Source: Enterobacter sp. C2 (GTDB lineage Bacteria > Pseudomonadota > Gammaproteobacteria > Enterobacterales > Enterobacteriaceae). From it: a DNA stretch of 64,000 nt. The stretch spans positions 2,666,001-2,730,000 of the forward strand of contig NZ_CP082269.1 of NCBI RefSeq assembly GCF_019880405.1, read 5' to 3'. Shown piece by piece: positions 62,535 through 64,000 of the stretch; positions within the stretch are counted from its first letter, which is position 1, and each line of letters starts with the position of its first letter. Under the pieces are notes generated by a model, which saw only the letters and a list, made by a program, of their open reading frames with translations, was not told where the DNA came from and made no database searches. The translations under genes were made by a program, and so were the position numbers.

Positions 62535-63884
62535 ATGTTTATTGGTTTTGACTACGGCACGGCAAACTGCTCCGTTGCGGTAATGCGCGACGGCATCCCG
62601 CAGCTCTTAAAAATGGAAAACGGCAGCACGCTACTGCCGTCGATGCTCTGCGCTCCGACGCGGGAAGCGGTCAGCGAGTGGCTCTACCGCCACCATGACG
62701 TCCCCGCCACCGGGAGCGAAACCCAGGCGCTGCTGCGTCGGGCGGTAAGCTTCAACCGCGAAGAAGATATCGAGGTGCTACCGGGCAGCGTGCAGTTTGG
62801 GCTTCAATCGCTGCAGCAGTACGTTCAGGATCCGGAAGAGGTCTACTTCGTTAAATCGCCAAAATCCTTCCTCGGTGCCAGCGGCCTGAAGCCGCAGCAG
62901 ATCGCGCTGTTTGAGGACCTGGTCTGCGCCATGATGCTGCATATTCGCCAGCAGGCCGAGAGCCAGCTGCCAGAGGCTATCGATCGCGCGGTGATTGGCC
63001 GTCCCATCAACTTCCAGGGGCTAGGCGGCGATGACGCCAACGCCCAGGCGCAGGGGATCCTGGAGCGTGCCGCCAGGCGCGCAGGCTTTAACGAGGTCGT
63101 ATTCCAGTACGAGCCGGTCGCGGCCGGGCTGGATTTTGAAGCCACGTTGCAGTCAGAGAAGCGCGTGCTGGTGGTAGATATCGGCGGCGGGACCACCGAC
63201 TGCTCGCTGCTGCTGATGGGCCCCCAGTGGCACCAGCGCCAGGATCGCGATACCAGCCTGCTGGGGCACAGCGGCTGCCGCGTCGGCGGTAACGATCTCG
63301 ATATTGCGCTGGCCTTTAAGCATCTGATGCCGCTGCTGGGCATGGGTGGCCAGACCGAAAAGGGTATCGCCCTGCCGATCCTGCCGTGGTGGAACGCGGT
63401 AGCCATTAATGACGTCCCAGCCCAGAGTGACTTCTATAGCAGCGCTAATGGTCGCTTGCTCAACGACCTGGTGCGCGACGCCCGGGAAGGAGATAAGGTA
63501 GCGCGGCTGGTGAAGGTGTGGCGTCAACGCCTCAGCTACCGCCTGGTGCGTAGCGCGGAAGAGAGCAAGATTGCCCTCTCCGACAACCTGCAAACCGAGG
63601 CCCGTTTGCCGTTTATCAGCGACGAGCTGGCAACGGCGATTACTCAGGATGGGCTGGAGACCGCCCTCAACCAGCCGCTAACGCGGATCCTTGAGCAGGT
63701 GCAGCTGGCGCTGGCAAGCAGCAATGAGACGCCAGATATTATCTACCTGACCGGGGGCAGCGCCCGCTCACCGCTGATCAAAAAGGCGCTGGCCGACGCC
63801 CTGCCCGGCATTCCGATTGCCGGCGGCGACGATTTTGGCTCGGTCACGGCAGGCCTCGCCCGCTGGGCGCAGGTAGTGTTTTAA
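62535..63884 (+). CDS. yegD: Hsp70-like chaperone family protein YegD
   Basis: 449 residues (E. coli 450). An actin/Hsp70-type ATPase: phosphate-1 motif GFDYGTANCSVAV, phosphate-2 VVDIGGGTTDCSLL and adenosine motif LTGGSARSPLIKKAL. It stops after the nucleotide-binding domain and has no DnaK-type substrate-binding domain. Its clients and role are unknown. Divergent from alkA; ribosome-binding site GGGGA precedes the ATG. Confidence 0.94.
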   Translation: MFIGFDYGTANCSVAVMRDGIPQLLKMENGSTLLPSMLCAPTREAVSEWLYRHHDVPATGSETQALLRRAVSFNREEDIEVLPGSVQFGLQSLQQYVQDPEEVYFVKSPKSFLGASGLKPQQIALFEDLVCAMMLHIRQQAESQLPEAIDRAVIGRPINFQGLGGDDANAQAQGILERAARRAGFNEVVFQYEPVAAGLDFEATLQSEKRVLVVDIGGGTTDCSLLLMGPQWHQRQDRDTSLLGHSGCRVGGNDLDIALAFKHLMPLLGMGGQTEKGIALPILPWWNAVAINDVPAQSDFYSSANGRLLNDLVRDAREGDKVARLVKVWRQRLSYRLVRSAEESKIALSDNLQTEARLPFISDELATAITQDGLETALNQPLTRILEQVQLALASSNETPDIIYLTGGSARSPLIKKALADALPGIPIAGGDDFGSVTAGLARWAQVVF

Positions 63885-63910
63885 AAACGTCCAGCGCATT
63901 CCGCATCCGT

Positions 63911-63942
63911 AGGCCGGGTAAGGCGTAGCCGCCACCCGGCAC
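63911..63942. repeat. REP element downstream of yegD
   Basis: TAGGCCGGGTAAGGCGTAGC opens a palindrome with arms GCCGGGT (63913-63919) and ACCCGGC (63934-63940) enclosing an inner GGCG/CGCC-type repeat, closely matching the enterobacterial REP (PU) consensus. The remaining bases to the window end show another GCCCGGCGCATTCAGACG-like tail that may be a second unit. Confidence 0.75.
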
Positions 63943-64000
63943 TTTTATGTCCCCGTGGTGCAACGCCCGGCGCATTCAGACGATTCCCTACGGTCTTTCA

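Overview
The window reads as the chromosome of an enterobacterium (Enterobacteriaceae; the mix of E. coli-like gene order and higher GC suggests Enterobacter, Lelliottia, Leclercia or a relative, but genus cannot be fixed by eye). Almost every gene has a close counterpart in the E. coli K-12 segment running from plaP to yegD. The main departures are the serotype-specific O-antigen block, an unrecognised gene fragment at the left edge, and the absence of yefM-yoeB between yeeZ and the his operon.

Layout. 1-3.9 kb: 3' end of an unrecognised gene (+), then plaP (putrescine importer), yeeY (LysR regulator) and yeeZ (NAD-binding epimerase-like), all on the minus strand. 4.0-11.3 kb: the complete histidine operon on the plus strand (promoter, hisL leader peptide, attenuator, hisGDCBHAFI, terminator), with tightly overlapping genes. 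11.3-15.3 kb (minus): wzzB, ugd and gnd, each of the last two followed by a clear intrinsic terminator. 15.4-28.8 kb (minus): an O-antigen cluster read from a JUMPstart/ops element next to galF through rmlBDAC, wzx, a putative glycosyltransferase, wzy, two GT4 glycosyltransferases, manC and manB, with a membrane acyltransferase gene beyond a 13-bp hairpin. The middle of this block (about 15.4-25 kb) is visibly richer in A+T than its flanks, as expected of a horizontally exchanged serotype cassette. 29.1-30.0 kb: galF.

30.1-52.5 kb (minus): the complete colanic acid operon in the order wza-wzb-wzc-wcaABCDEF-gmd-fcl-gmm-wcaI-cpsB-cpsG-wcaJ-wzxC-wcaKLM, with a candidate RcsAB box upstream of wza. 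53.0-63.9 kb: yegH (+), asmA, dcd and udk (minus), dgcE/yegE (+), alkA (minus) and yegD (+), then a REP-like element near the right edge.

How the genes fit together. The window encodes two surface polysaccharides and part of their shared precursor supply: RmlABCD for dTDP-L-rhamnose, two independent ManC/ManB pairs for GDP-mannose, Gmd/Fcl for GDP-L-fucose, Ugd for UDP-glucuronate and GalF as a GalU-like modulator. The O-antigen block supplies only dTDP-rhamnose and GDP-mannose, has three candidate glycosyltransferases and lacks an initiating transferase. It therefore probably builds a WecA-initiated, Wzx/Wzy-dependent, rhamnose- and mannose-containing and possibly O-acetylated repeat unit (inference). 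I did not find a convincing wholly new system. The most distinctive content is this O-antigen cassette, its divergent phosphomannomutase, the unidentified left-edge gene and several unexplained regulatory-looking palindromes and hairpins.
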